From Desulfobacterales bacterium (GTDB lineage: Bacteria; Desulfobacterota; UBA8473), in contig JACQWO010000086.1 in assembly GCA_016209225.1 (NCBI GenBank), forward strand, positions 1-41,308: a stretch of DNA of 41,308 nt, read 5' to 3'. Shown in pieces: positions 9,617 to 16,864 of this stretch. The position numbers were made by a program, and so were the translations under genes. The first letter of the stretch is position 1. Each line of letters begins with the position of its first letter. The notes under the pieces are model-generated. The model was given only the letters and a program-made list of their open reading frames with translations, was not told the DNA's origin and made no database searches.

Positions 9617-10098
9617 GAATGTTGACCATAACCTCCTTCTCGCTGTTCTCCGGTCTTTTCCTACTTTTAGCCTCTGATATTCGCTAGTTGGGCAAGTTCA
9701 ACTCCAATATCATTTTCAACACCCTTTACATAAGAAAAATCAAGGGATCACCCTTTTTACTTGACAATAAATTGTCACATTTGGTATACAATATATCCAA
9801 CAATATGTTTTATATCATTGTATCGGGCTTCATAATTTTTTCTTCTATTGGGATAAAGAAATGTTGCTCCTCTCTTTTTCTCTCGAATGTGCGAAATCCC
9901 CTTTAACCAAAATTCCCGGCAGATCATTTTGTCCCGTTCTTCATCCTGGTGTAGGTAGACCCCTATCAAGGTTTAGTAAGGTTTAGAGATTTATCACAGT
10001 TGTATCCCCATTAATCCTACTACGTTTTTAAGAAGTAGCTTTCTTGAGAGGATGTGAAGAAAAAGTTTGTAATTTACAGAAAAAAGGAGGATATGAAA
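9617..10098. other. 482-base intergenic region
   Basis: No gene could be supported. A minus-strand frame at 9775-9969 (64 codons, TTG start, no ribosome site) is not accepted. A promoter candidate with an overlapping palindrome (9761-9790) is annotated separately. The rest is AT-rich with no recognisable repeat, tRNA or terminator. Confidence 0.4.
9761..9790 (+). promoter_or_regulatory. Candidate promoter with overlapping palindromic operator
   Basis: TTGACA at 9761-9766 and TATACA at 9785-9790, spacer 18 bases. The -35 box overlaps a palindrome, TGACAAT-AA-ATTGTCA, at 9762-9777, with perfect 7-base arms as expected for a dimeric repressor or activator. It points toward the binding protein gene at 10099, though it would leave an approximately 300-base leader. 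Sequence inspection only. Confidence 0.4.
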
Positions 10099-11316
10099 AT
10101 GAAGTATGTTTTTTTACGAATGATTACGTTGGTTTCAATCATAATTCTTTTGGGAAGCGTACCCTCTTATGCTGAAGAGGTGAGGGGGGTTACGGACGAT
10201 ACCATAAAAGTTGGTGTAGTACTTGATATGTCTGGTCCTGTCGCCAATCTATTGCTTCCGTGCTGGGAGGCGTACAAAAACTACTTTCGCTACATAAACG
10301 AGCAAGGGGGTATCCACGGCAGAAATGTAAAGATGATACTGGAGGATGACCGCTATACAATACCTGCATCTGTTGCTGCCTACAAAAAACTTGTCTTCAA
10401 AGACAAGGTGCTGGCTATCCTCTTCATGGGAGGAAGCGGGCAGCATAAGGCTCTCTACGACCGTATTGAAAAGGATAAGGTTCCGGTTATTACCGGTGCA
10501 TGGTCATACCATGTGAGCAGGCCGTTTAAGAGATATAGCTTCCAACCCACAAACGACAATGTAGATGAGATAAAAATGATTGTTGATTACATCGTAAATA
10601 ATGTAAAGAAAGAAGAACTGAGGTTGGCTTATGTTTATGCGGATAATGAAGCAGGAAAATCCGGTCTAGAGCAATTGGAAAAGAGTATTAAGCACTATGG
10701 ACTGAAACTCCTGACCAAGGAGGTTGTCGGTTTTGGAGATGTAGATGCAAGTTCTCAGATAATGAATCTAAAGAAGGACAAAATCAATTACATTGTTTCA
10801 ATGACTGCCGGGAGAGGGACATTCGCACTGTTAAAGGATGCCAGAAAGTTCGGTTATTCTCCTGCTGTTATGTCTTCTTTCCATTTAATGGGAGAGGACA
10901 CTGTGAGAATAGCAGGGAAGGCGGCAGAGAATCAGTACGGGGTCAGTACCTGTGCGTCGTGGTATGATGATGCACCCGGTGTAGCAAGGATGAAAGAGAT
11001 AACGTTACGATACCACCCGGTATCAAAAGAACCGAAGTATGCTGAGGAGTTTGGGTCTAACAGGTATTATACCAAGGGTTGGCTTGGTGCCTTGATTTTT
11101 GCTGAGGGTGCTAAAAGGGCTGGCAAGGACTTGAACCATGAAACCCTGGTTACAGGATTGGAAAAGATAAGGGACTTTGACACCGGTGGTCTTACAGCTC
11201 CAATAAGCTACGGGCCTGATCGTCGAAAAGCGAATGATTCTGGTAAGTTTTACAAGGCCGATGTGGGAAAGGAACGTTTTGTCGCAATTTCTGGATGGGT
11301 CAGACCTGCCCACTGA
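10099..11316 (+). CDS. LivJ-type ABC transporter substrate-binding protein
   Basis: A 405-residue periplasmic binding protein of the branched-chain amino acid (Peripla_BP_6) class. It has a signal peptide MKYVFLRMITLVSIIILLG...SYAEE, then the mature start RGVTDDTIKVGVVLDMSGPVA. Family blocks YKNYFRYINEQGGIHGR, ILEDDRYTIPASVAAYKKLV and RLAYVYADNEAGKSG are clear. Start choice: ATG 10093 and ATG 10099 share one GGAGG (10086-10090); 10099 has the better 8-base spacing, while an upstream GTG frame start is unlikely. No LivH/M/G/F permease or ATPase genes follow, so it must share a transporter encoded elsewhere or act as a sensor. Similar proteins in anaerobes bind aromatic or short carboxylic acids. 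Confidence 0.9.
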   Translation: MKYVFLRMITLVSIIILLGSVPSYAEEVRGVTDDTIKVGVVLDMSGPVANLLLPCWEAYKNYFRYINEQGGIHGRNVKMILEDDRYTIPASVAAYKKLVFKDKVLAILFMGGSGQHKALYDRIEKDKVPVITGAWSYHVSRPFKRYSFQPTNDNVDEIKMIVDYIVNNVKKEELRLAYVYADNEAGKSGLEQLEKSIKHYGLKLLTKEVVGFGDVDASSQIMNLKKDKINYIVSMTAGRGTFALLKDARKFGYSPAVMSSFHLMGEDTVRIAGKAAENQYGVSTCASWYDDAPGVARMKEITLRYHPVSKEPKYAEEFGSNRYYTKGWLGALIFAEGAKRAGKDLNHETLVTGLEKIRDFDTGGLTAPISYGPDRRKANDSGKFYKADVGKERFVAISGWVRPAH

Positions 11317-11436
11317 GCGTTTAATTCCCAAATCACTTAATAAGGAGGTAGAACGGATGACTTAGGAGAAAAATTGTCCGATTTAGGAGTTAATCCCCAT
11401 TAAAGCAAATAACACTATTAAAAAAGGAGATAAGCA

Positions 11437-12456
11437 ATGTCTTGGAAAAAGTTGGGTTTTGCGTTTTTGATTTTATTCTTTGTATGTGGCACATTAATTA
11501 CTGTGGGTCAGCAGCCGGCAATGGCTAAAGAGATGAAACTTATTATTGCAAGCTACATAACACCCAGTTATAAGGACCTATTTACCCCTACAAAGATATT
11601 TGCTGATTATATTAATGAACACGGAAAGGGCAAAGTGCGCCTCGAGTATTTTCATTCGGGAACGCTGCTCAAGGCGGAAGAGTTGTTGCCAGGATTGATG
11701 CAGGGGACAGCAGACATGATCTTTCATACAGACTCTTACATAATGGGTACGCTCCCCATTCTTGGCATTATAGAACTCCCTTTTCTATACGAAAGCATGG
11801 AAGATGCCTCCAAAAAGTTGAGGATAGGGTCGCCTCTGTATGAACTCATTAATCAGGAGCTGGCCAAGAAGAATCTCTTTATGGTGGCTACGCTGCCTGC
11901 AATCTCGCAGTATATATGGACAAAGGATAAGCCTGTAAGAAAACCTGAGGACTTAAAAGGGCTCAGGATAAGAACCGCAGGGCGTGTAGAGGCAATGGTG
12001 ATCAAGGCTCTGGGTGGGGCGTCTACTACTATCCCTACGGCAGAACTCTATGAGGCGCTCCAGAGGGGAACGGTTGATGGTGCCTTGTGTTATTGGGGAA
12101 CCATTCCGGCACGGGGTCTCCAAGAAGTATTGAAATATTACACCAAAGGTTATTTTGCAGCATACACTGAGGAGATTTATATGCCGCTCGATAAATGGAA
12201 GGGTCTGCCACCTGACATTCGTAAACTAATGATAGAATCTGCGAAGCTCTATGAGAAACAGATCTTTGAATATGCAGTACCTGTTTGGGACAAAGAAACG
12301 TGGCCGGTAATAAAGAAAGCCGGTTTGAAAGAGACTGAGCTTACCCGGGAAGAAAGAGCAAAATTCAGGGAAATGGTAAAGCCTGTATGGGATTGGTGGA
12401 AAGATCAGCTGCCTCCGGGGGTTGGTGAAAAGGCTATAAAGCTGGCAACTGAGTAG
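11437..12456 (+). CDS. dctP: TRAP transporter substrate-binding protein DctP (copy 1)
   Basis: A 339-residue periplasmic receptor of a TRAP transporter, which captures an organic acid and hands it to the DctQM membrane unit. Signal peptide: MSWKKLGFAFLILFFVCG with cleavage near PAMAKE. Family core: LPGLMQGTADMIFH, DKPVRKPEDLKGLRIR (carrying the carboxylate-binding Arg), then TAELYEALQRGTVDGAL. AAAAAGGAGA precedes the ATG. It is the most divergent of three tandem copies: its ligand-wall segments (ASYITPSYKDLF, CYWGTIPARGLQE) differ from copies 2 and 3, so its ligand may differ. Just upstream, GGAGG at 11344 serves a three-codon frame ATG-ACT-TAG (11357-11365), which may be a leftover start. 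Confidence 0.93.
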   Translation: MSWKKLGFAFLILFFVCGTLITVGQQPAMAKEMKLIIASYITPSYKDLFTPTKIFADYINEHGKGKVRLEYFHSGTLLKAEELLPGLMQGTADMIFHTDSYIMGTLPILGIIELPFLYESMEDASKKLRIGSPLYELINQELAKKNLFMVATLPAISQYIWTKDKPVRKPEDLKGLRIRTAGRVEAMVIKALGGASTTIPTAELYEALQRGTVDGALCYWGTIPARGLQEVLKYYTKGYFAAYTEEIYMPLDKWKGLPPDIRKLMIESAKLYEKQIFEYAVPVWDKETWPVIKKAGLKETELTREERAKFREMVKPVWDWWKDQLPPGVGEKAIKLATE

Positions 12457-12556
12457 TTCAGCCTAACAGCCTGTAGGCTATTAGGCTGTAGACTGTTAGG
12501 AGGCTATTAAGCTACTACAGTCTAATAGTCTACAGTCTAACAGGCTAACTAATTAC
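12452..12556. repeat. CAGCCTA-type repeat between dctP copies 1 and 2
   Basis: Begins at the dctP stop (GAGTAGTTCAGCC) and ends with GGCTAACTAATTAC. The core contains repeated AGCCTGTAGGCTATTAGGCTGTAG and its inverse AGTCTAATAGTCTACAG, so it can fold. The terminal sequences are a degenerate form of the window's terminal repeats. It is almost identical to the copy at 13588-13690. Confidence 0.75.
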
Positions 12557-12576
12557 AAAAAAAGGAGGTACCAAAA

Positions 12577-13590
12577 ATGAAAAAGATAGGTTTTGTTTTA
12601 TTGGTTTTACTATTTATTTGCAGCACGTTAATTACCATGGGTCAGCAGCCTGCAATGGCTAAGGAGCTAAAACTCATTTTTGCCCACTATATCCCGCCGG
12701 CATATAAGGATCTCTTTCCTCCTATACAAGGATTCCCTGATTATATCAACGAGCATGGAAAGGGTAAGGTACATATTGAACATTTTCACTCGGGAACCCT
12801 GCTAAAGTCAGAAGAGTTGATACCAGGTCTGATGCAGGGAACAGCAGATATTATCCTTCAGCTGGATTCCGCCATAATGGGTACCTATCCCATACTGGGA
12901 ATAACCGAACTCCCGCTCTTATATCCAGACGTGGGAACATCTCATGAAAAGCTGAAGATAGGTTCACCCCTGTATCAACTCATAAATCAGGAGTTGGCGA
13001 AAAAAGATATTATTGCAGTTGGCACCTGGCCGGTTCTCTTTCAATACATATGGACAAAGGATAAACCTGTGAGGAAACCTGAAGACTTAAAGGGGCTGAG
13101 GATAAGGGTTGCAGGGCGTGTAGAAGCAGCGGTGATCAAGGCTCTCGGTGGAGCAGCTACAACTACCTCTTCGGCAGAACTCTATGAGGCGCTCCAGAGG
13201 GGAACTGTTGATGGTGTTATGTGTACTGAGACAACCATTATATCACGGAGTCTTCAGGATGTAGTAAAATATGTGACGAAACCCCCTTTGGGGGCATACA
13301 GTGGGCAGATTTATATGCGACGGGATAAATGGGAGAGTTTGTCTCCTGACATCCAGAAGCTGTTTATAGAATCAGGGAAGAACTCTGCAAAAGGGTTCCT
13401 TGAGTATTCAGTGCCATTCTGGAATACGAAAATCTGGCCAACGATAAGGAAAGCCGGTGTGAAGGAGATTGCGCTTACAAAGGAAGAGCAACAGGAATTT
13501 AAGAAGAGAGTCGAACCCGTATGGGATTGGTGGAAGGGCTTATTGCCTCCCGGGGTTGGTGAAAAGGCTATAAAGCTGGCTACTGAGTAG
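12577..13590 (+). CDS. dctP: TRAP transporter substrate-binding protein DctP (copy 2)
   Basis: A 337-residue TRAP receptor with the same signal peptide as copy 3 (MKKIGFVLLVLLFICSTL) and the family core KGLRIRVAGRVEAAVIKALGG, followed by SSAELYEALQRGTVDGVM. It differs from copy 3 mainly in the region lining the cleft (HYIPPAYKDLF, VGTWPVLFQYIWTK, CTETTIISRSLQDV), while the first 30 and last 45 residues are nearly identical. That suggests duplication followed by divergence of ligand contacts, or gene conversion of the ends. AAAAGGAGGT precedes the ATG. It shares DctQ and DctM with the other two copies. Confidence 0.93.
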   Translation: MKKIGFVLLVLLFICSTLITMGQQPAMAKELKLIFAHYIPPAYKDLFPPIQGFPDYINEHGKGKVHIEHFHSGTLLKSEELIPGLMQGTADIILQLDSAIMGTYPILGITELPLLYPDVGTSHEKLKIGSPLYQLINQELAKKDIIAVGTWPVLFQYIWTKDKPVRKPEDLKGLRIRVAGRVEAAVIKALGGAATTTSSAELYEALQRGTVDGVMCTETTIISRSLQDVVKYVTKPPLGAYSGQIYMRRDKWESLSPDIQKLFIESGKNSAKGFLEYSVPFWNTKIWPTIRKAGVKEIALTKEEQQEFKKRVEPVWDWWKGLLPPGVGEKAIKLATE

Positions 13591-13690
13591 TCCAGCCTAA
13601 CAGCCTGTAGGCTATTAGGCTGTAGACTGTTAGGAGGCTATTAAGCTACTACAGTCTAATAGTCTACAGTGTAACAGGCTAACTAATTAC
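13588..13690. repeat. CAGCCTA-type repeat between dctP copies 2 and 3
   Basis: Near-identical duplicate of 12452-12556, beginning at the stop codon of the second dctP and ending GGCTAACTAATTAC. The spacer and its repeat were evidently duplicated together with the gene. Confidence 0.75.
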
Positions 13691-13710
13691 AAAAAAAGGA
13701 GGTACCAAAA

Positions 13711-14724
13711 ATGAAAAAGATAGGTTTTGTGTTATTGGTTTTACTATTTATTTGCAGCACGTTAATTACCATGGGTCAGCAGCCTGCAATGGCTAAGGAG
13801 TTAAAACTCATTTATGCCCACTACTTACCACCCTCTTATAAGGATCTCTTCCCCGTTATACAGGGATTTGCTGATTATGTTAACGAGCATGGAAAGGGCA
13901 AGGTGCATCTTGAGCATTTTCACTCAGGAACGCTGCTCAAGTCAGAAGAGTTGATACCGGGTCTGATGCAGGGAACAGCAGATATTATCCTTCATGTTGA
14001 TTCCGCCATTATGGGTACCTATCCCATATTGGGAATTACAGAACTCCCATTCCTATATAAAGACATGGAGGTGTCATATGAAAAGCTGAAAATAGGTTCT
14101 CCTCTTTATAAACTCATCAATCAGGAACTGGCCAAAAAGGATATTATTGCAATAGCCACCTGGCCGATTCTTCCTGAATATATATGGACTAAGGATAAAC
14201 CTATCAGAAAACCCGATGACTTGAAGGGGCTCCGGATAAGGGTTGCAGGGCGTGTGGAAGCAGCGGTGATCAAGGCTCTCGGTGGAGCAGCTACAACTAC
14301 CTCTTCAGCAGAACTCTATGAGGCGCTCAAGAGGGGGACGGTTGACGGTGCCATGTGTACATGGACAACCATTACATCAAGAAGTCTCCAGGACACGGTA
14401 GGATACGTTACCAAAGCCTCTTTTGCCTCCTATAGTGCGCAGATTTATATGCGTCTGGACAAGTGGCAGAGTTTGTCCCCTGATATCCAGAAGCTGTTTA
14501 TAGAGGCAGGGAAGGGCTATGGAAAAGGGGTATTTGAACATGCAGTGCCATATTGGGACAAGGAAACCTGGCCACTGATAAGGAAAGCCGGTGTGAAGGA
14601 GATTGCGCTTACAAAGGAAGAGCAACAGGAATTTAAGAAGAGAGTCGAACCCGTATGGGATTGGTGGAAGGGCTTATTGCCTCCGGGGGTTGGTGAAAAG
14701 GCTATAAAGCTGGCTACTGAGTAG
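13711..14724 (+). CDS. dctP: TRAP transporter substrate-binding protein DctP (copy 3)
   Basis: A 337-residue TRAP receptor, the copy nearest to dctQM. Signal peptide and C-terminus (TKEEQQEFKKRVEPVWDWWKG) are almost identical to copy 2. The core includes LIPGLMQGTADIILHVD, KPIRKPDDLKGLRIRVAG and SSAELYEALKRGTVDGAM. Its cleft residues (HYLPPSYKDLF, CTWTTITSRSLQD) are closer to copy 1 in some places and to copy 2 in others. AAAAGGAGGT precedes the ATG, in the same duplicated spacer as copy 2. The TAG stop (14722-14724) lies in a left repeat arm (GTAGTTCAGG). Confidence 0.93.
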   Translation: MKKIGFVLLVLLFICSTLITMGQQPAMAKELKLIYAHYLPPSYKDLFPVIQGFADYVNEHGKGKVHLEHFHSGTLLKSEELIPGLMQGTADIILHVDSAIMGTYPILGITELPFLYKDMEVSYEKLKIGSPLYKLINQELAKKDIIAIATWPILPEYIWTKDKPIRKPDDLKGLRIRVAGRVEAAVIKALGGAATTTSSAELYEALKRGTVDGAMCTWTTITSRSLQDTVGYVTKASFASYSAQIYMRLDKWQSLSPDIQKLFIEAGKGYGKGVFEHAVPYWDKETWPLIRKAGVKEIALTKEEQQEFKKRVEPVWDWWKGLLPPGVGEKAIKLATE

Positions 14725-14822
14725 TTCAGGTGGAGAACATTTCTCAGGTTCAAAGTTCCAGGGTTCACGGTTCAAGGTTAGAGCAACCAACCGTGAACTG
14801 TGAACCCGACAACCTGAGTACT
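14721..14822. repeat. Modular TIR element, GGTTCAAAG core
   Basis: The left arm GTAGTTCAGG overlaps the dctP stop; a second CTCAGGTTC follows at 14743. The core has GTTCAAAGTTCCAGGGTTCACGGTTCAAGG and the inverse ACCGTGAACTGTGAACCC, ending CAACCTGAGTACTGC, a right terminal repeat with a damaged last part. It sits between dctP copy 3 and dctQ. Confidence 0.75.
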
Positions 14823-14843
14823 GCAAAAAGAAAGGAGGTATAG

Positions 14844-15350
14844 ATGTCATCAACAACTATGAAGATAGGTACTGGAATTCATTGGATTTCCAGGGGCTTT
14901 TTCTACTTTGGATGGATGGCGGCATCGGTCATGCTGGTTATAACCTGCTATGATGTGTTTATGAGATATTTTTTTGCGAAACCAACGAGTTGGGCTGTGG
15001 AACTGGGTGCCGTTTTATTGGTATATATGGGATTTATTTGTGCTGCCGAGTTGGTTAGAAGGGGGCAGCATATTGACATGAGTGTATTGGTAACCCGTCT
15101 GTCGAAAAGGACGCAGAAGCGTGTTGATGTGTTTGATTCTGTGCTGGTCATCCTGTTTTGTGCCGTCCTGGTCTGGATGGGAAGCAAGGCCACTCTTTCG
15201 ACATATAAATATGGTATGTACATGGCCGGTGAATTTCACATGCCTTTGTGGGTTATTTATATAGTTATCCCCCTGGGGGCTCTATTTGTCGGTCTGGAGT
15301 ATTTGTTACACATCATTGAGATGAAAAATGGAGGTAAAGATGTCTCCTGA
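14844..15350 (+). CDS. dctQ: TRAP transporter small permease DctQ
   Basis: A 168-residue membrane protein with four predicted helices (around residues 15-38, 50-66, 88-108 and 127-150), the usual DctQ topology. The conserved motif VFMRYFFAKPTSWAVELG (near 33-50) and FICAAELVRRGQHIDMSVL are typical. It scaffolds the large permease DctM. AAAGGAGGT lies 6 bases before the ATG. It overlaps dctM by 11 bases, so the two are coupled in translation. Confidence 0.92.
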   Translation: MSSTTMKIGTGIHWISRGFFYFGWMAASVMLVITCYDVFMRYFFAKPTSWAVELGAVLLVYMGFICAAELVRRGQHIDMSVLVTRLSKRTQKRVDVFDSVLVILFCAVLVWMGSKATLSTYKYGMYMAGEFHMPLWVIYIVIPLGALFVGLEYLLHIIEMKNGGKDVS

Positions 15351-16644
15351 AGTAGTTATAGTAATAACCTTTGTTATTCTTTTTGGCTTGATAGCGTTCA
15401 GATGCCCCATTTTTGCATCTCTGGGGATTGCAAGTGTTGTTGGCATTTTATTGATCCGGGGGGTTATAGGGCTTACCCAGGTGCCATTATCAATCATGTC
15501 TCAGCTTAACAATCCTGTTTTGGTAGCCGCCCCCCTCTATATCATAATGGGGGAAACAATCTTTCAGACAGGAATTGGCAGAGACCTGTACGATACCCTT
15601 CACAAGTGGTTTCACCGCCTCCCTGGCGGGCTTGCCATTGCAAGCGTGTTTGCCTGCGCCATATTCGGGGCAATGTGTGGGGTTAGCATAATAGGGGTTG
15701 CTGTTATTGGTGTGATGGCTCTACCAGAGATGTTAAGGCGCGGCTATGATAAGAAACTTGCGGCAGGGTCAATTACAGCCGCCGGCGCTCTGGCCATGCT
15801 TATCCCTCCCAGTCTGGTCTTTATCCTTTATGGCGCGATATCCGGGGTATCGGTGGGGAAACTCTTTATTGGTGGAATAATGCCAGGGGTGTTTCTTGCT
15901 ATAGTCATGGCAGGTTACATCCTTATACGGGTGATTAAAAACCCTGCCCTTGCTCCGAGGGATGAAGAGAGGATAACGTGGAAGGAGAGGTTTTCCTCCC
16001 TTAAGAAGTTATGGACGGCAATTGTACTCATCGTGGTGGTAATGGTCAGCATCTATACCGGTATCTGTACGCCAACTGAAGCAGGGGCTATTGGCGCGGC
16101 GGCCGCCCTTTTGATTGCCGCTTTTGTATACAGGTCTCTGAACTGGCAGGCTCTTAATAAGATATTTAGTAACACCGCCCGAATTGTGGGAGCCGTTATA
16201 CTTATTGCTGCATGCGCCTTTGCTTTTGGGCAGTTTTTGCTTTATACCAGAGTGCCTGATCGGTTGGCCGAATTCTCTGTCTCATTGGGTCTATCTCCCC
16301 TCCTTATCATTATGCTCTTTATGGTGGTCCTGGTCTTTATGGGTATGTTTATTGATGGGGCTTCCATGGTGTTTGTAACCACCCCTATATTTCTTCCTAC
16401 AGTGATTGCTCTGGGCTATGACCCTTTATGGTATGGTATCATTCTGGTGATAAACCTGGAAATGGCCGTTATTACCCCGCCTGTTGGTTTAAACCTGTAT
16501 GCCATGAAGTCTATTACCGAAGACGTGACGATGGAGGAAATCCTGGCTGGGACGTTACCCTACGTGCTTTTAGAGTTTGCTGCTCTGACATTGTTTGTTG
16601 TTTTCCCTGAACTTGCATTGTGGCTGCCGAGATTGATGGATTAG
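15340..16644 (+). CDS. dctM: TRAP transporter large permease DctM
   Basis: A 434-residue polytopic protein that carries out sodium-coupled transport of the ligand delivered by DctP. Repeated helices and the family motifs PLYIIMGETIFQTGIGRDLYD, GAMCGVSIIGVAVIG, ITAAGALAMLIPPS and TPTEAGAIGA near the centre are clear, as is the C-terminal repeat MFIDGASMVFVTTPIF and VITPPVGLNLY. I chose the ATG at 15340 because GGAGG lies 5 bases upstream; an in-frame ATG at 15328 lies before that site. One DctQM pair must serve three DctP receptors. Confidence 0.94.
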   Translation: MSPEVVIVITFVILFGLIAFRCPIFASLGIASVVGILLIRGVIGLTQVPLSIMSQLNNPVLVAAPLYIIMGETIFQTGIGRDLYDTLHKWFHRLPGGLAIASVFACAIFGAMCGVSIIGVAVIGVMALPEMLRRGYDKKLAAGSITAAGALAMLIPPSLVFILYGAISGVSVGKLFIGGIMPGVFLAIVMAGYILIRVIKNPALAPRDEERITWKERFSSLKKLWTAIVLIVVVMVSIYTGICTPTEAGAIGAAAALLIAAFVYRSLNWQALNKIFSNTARIVGAVILIAACAFAFGQFLLYTRVPDRLAEFSVSLGLSPLLIIMLFMVVLVFMGMFIDGASMVFVTTPIFLPTVIALGYDPLWYGIILVINLEMAVITPPVGLNLYAMKSITEDVTMEEILAGTLPYVLLEFAALTLFVVFPELALWLPRLMD

Positions 16645-16649
16645 GACAA

Positions 16650-16855
16650 GGTTCAAAGTTCAAGGGTTCACGGTTCAAGGTTAGAGAGCGATGAAGATTG
16701 AACGGTTTGAAGATATCGAGGCTTGGCAACTGGCACGTGAATTGACTCGAAACGTGTACCGTCTAACAAAGAAGCCAACCGTGAGCCTTGAACCTTGAAC
16801 CGTGAACCGTGAACCGTGAACCTTGAACCGTGAACCCTAAACCCTGGAACTTTGG
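16650..16855. repeat. Decayed TIR element with S23 remnant and ACCGTGA array
   Basis: Starts with GGTTCAAAGTTCAAGGGTTCACGGTTCAAGG, as in the 7482 and 14739 elements, and continues into a truncated S23 gene. It then runs into ACCGTGA/ACCTTGA heptamers (about seven units, 16777-16846) and CCCTGGAACTTTG. In related copies the sequence goes on AACCTGAGTAGTTAC; here it changes to GAGGAAGAG, which forms the ribosome site of the mutase gene. Confidence 0.8.
16691..16777 (+). pseudogene. Truncated S23 four-helix-bundle gene fragment
   Basis: The first 29 codons (MKIERFEDIEAWQLAREL, then TRNVYRLTKKP) match the S23 gene at 7529-7615 with only about four base differences over 87. The sequence then switches abruptly to heptamer repeats. 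The frame has no continuation of helix 2, so it is a fossil of the same element type. Confidence 0.85.
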
Positions 16856-16864
16856 AGGAAGAGA

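Noticed and set aside
9775-9969. 64-codon minus-strand open frame in the gap before the Liv-type gene
   Set aside because: TTG start, no ribosome site, no recognised family, and it overlaps the promoter-like site; could be a fossil but cannot be supported.
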